This document shows, one piece after another, positions 63,311-64,000 of a DNA stretch of 64,000 nt. Origin of the DNA: Terriglobales bacterium (lineage in GTDB: Bacteria; Acidobacteriota; Terriglobia; Bryobacterales; Bryobacteraceae); assembly GCA_027485675.1 (NCBI GenBank), contig JAIXQP010000017.1:1-64000 (forward strand), written 5' to 3'. The notes under the pieces are model-generated. The model saw only the letters and a program-made list of their open reading frames with translations, was not told the DNA's origin and made no database searches. The translations under genes were made by a program, and so were the position numbers. Every line of letters begins with the position of its first letter. Within the stretch, counting starts at the first letter, position 1.

Positions 63311-64000
63311 TGGAGGTGATCTTTGAGAAAGCGGAGGAAGTTGCCGGCGAAGATATTGTCGATGTCGGCCGAGGTATATCCACGGGCCGCCAAGGGCGTT
63401 ACCAGGGAGCGGAGATCGGCGATGGAGTTGAGGTCCATCGGTACCTGTTCGGTGCCGTAGCCGCCGTCGAGATCGGTGCCGATGCCCACGTGGTTGGCGT
63501 TGCCGGCGATCTGGCAGATGTGGTCAATATGCTCGCAGATCTTCTCCATCTTGAGTTGGAAATCGGCGGGCTTGGACTTGTGATGAGTCCAGTTGTGGAC
63601 CATCATGATGGCATCAAAGGCCATGCCGATGACGGCGCCACGGTCGACCAGCGCGCGGATCATGTCGTCGGAGAGTTGGCGGTTCCAATCGGCCAGGGCG
63701 CGGCAGTTGTGATGGGAGGCCCACAGGGGACCGCGATAGCGGCTGAGGGCATCCCAGAACGATTCGTCGCAGAGGTGGGTGACATCGAGAATGATGTGCA
63801 GCTCCTCCATCTGCTTGAGGAGCTCGTGGCCACGGGGCGTGAGGGGCCCCTCATCATCAGTGCCGTGGCCATAGACGCCGGGGCCGTAGTGGACAGGGCC
63901 GAGGGCGATGAGGCCCTGTTCACGGGCCTTTTCAAGATGCTTGGGGGAGAGAATGGAGTCGGCGCCTTCCAGGCTGAGGAGGTAGCCAATAGGCAGCTTG
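63307..64000 (-). CDS. Membrane dipeptidase, M19 family (5' end outside window)
   Basis: The frame is open to the right edge; 230 codons plus stop are present. M19 features are clear: the metal-ligand Glu in YLLSLEGADS, the HYGPGVYGHGTDDEGPLTPRG segment, LDVTHLCDESFWD, ASHHNCRAL (two His) and VGIGTDLDGGYG. Renal-dipeptidase-like enzymes cleave dipeptides, including those with a D-amino acid at the C-terminal side. An internal ATG at 63810 is not the start, since conserved M19 sequence continues past it. Confidence 0.92.
   Translation of the reverse strand, partial: KLPIGYLLSLEGADSILSPKHLEKAREQGLIALGPVHYGPGVYGHGTDDEGPLTPRGHELLKQMEELHIILDVTHLCDESFWDALSRYRGPLWASHHNCRALADWNRQLSDDMIRALVDRGAVIGMAFDAIMMVHNWTHHKSKPADFQLKMEKICEHIDHICQIAGNANHVGIGTDLDGGYGTEQVPMDLNSIADLRSLVTPLAARGYTSADIDNIFAGNFLRFLKDHLQ

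Overview
The window is high-GC bacterial chromosome, most likely from Acidobacteriota close to Solibacter/Bryobacter. Three things point there: the C-terminal domain of the beta-propeller protein at 31.2-34.6 kb resembles the Solibacter-type domain (TIGR03437 in my reading); an ECF sigma factor of the kind found in that group sits beside a TPR-bearing Ser/Thr kinase; and there are four large Oar-like TonB-dependent receptors. These are family assignments by eye, with no search behind them. I see no rRNA, tRNA, CRISPR array, insertion sequence or prophage. The window looks like core and lineage-specific chromosome with one decayed spot near 55.3-56.4 kb.

Layout. 0-1.25 kb: start of a secreted protein built from 115-residue repeats, running off the left edge. 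1.4-10.5 kb: a self-regulated operon on the minus strand, tetR-tolC-adaptor-RND pump-acyl-ACP synthetase/acyltransferase fusion, behind a promoter that contains two palindromic operators. 10.5-12.4 kb: a YtxJ-like monothiol protein, a small membrane protein and a secreted protein with RTX-like motifs. 12.4-20.4 kb: two Oar-like receptors flanking a membrane-anchored regulator-like protein. 20.4-31.2 kb: a very tight minus-strand array (TPR lipoprotein, composite CxxCH protein, CAAX-type protease, rlmH, accD, D-aminoacylase, ABC-F ATPase). 31.2-36.7 kb: beta-propeller protein, second TolC-like protein and an SDR. 36.8-41 kb: DUF4397 protein, then a translationally coupled mazG-GNAT-N-acylamino acid racemase-EamA operon. 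41-46.6 kb: mixed single genes (unknown 346 aa protein, SUMF1-domain protein, CE1-like esterase, UPF0175 protein, AraC regulator) and an 0.8 kb stretch without a gene. 46.7-53.2 kb: two more Oar-like receptors. 53.4-56.4 kb: NmrA-like reductase, a duplicated Cys4 zinc-binding protein and a degraded gene. 56.4-62 kb: kinase/sigma-factor pair and a divergent secreted subtilase. 62-64 kb: MFS transporter coupled to an M19 dipeptidase that runs off the right edge.

Themes. Surface and envelope work dominates: receptors, secreted protease, repeat proteins, two TolC proteins, an RND pump and lipid remodelling. A second theme is handling of D-amino acids and peptides: the GNAT/racemase pair, the D-aminoacylase and the M19 dipeptidase with its transporter could together recover D-amino acids from peptidoglycan or soil organic matter. 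The least explained loci are the duplicated Cys4 protein at 54.2-55.3 kb, the 995-residue composite CxxCH protein at 25.9-28.8 kb, the receptor-flanked regulator at 15.8-17.0 kb and the unknown gene at 41.8-42.8 kb.
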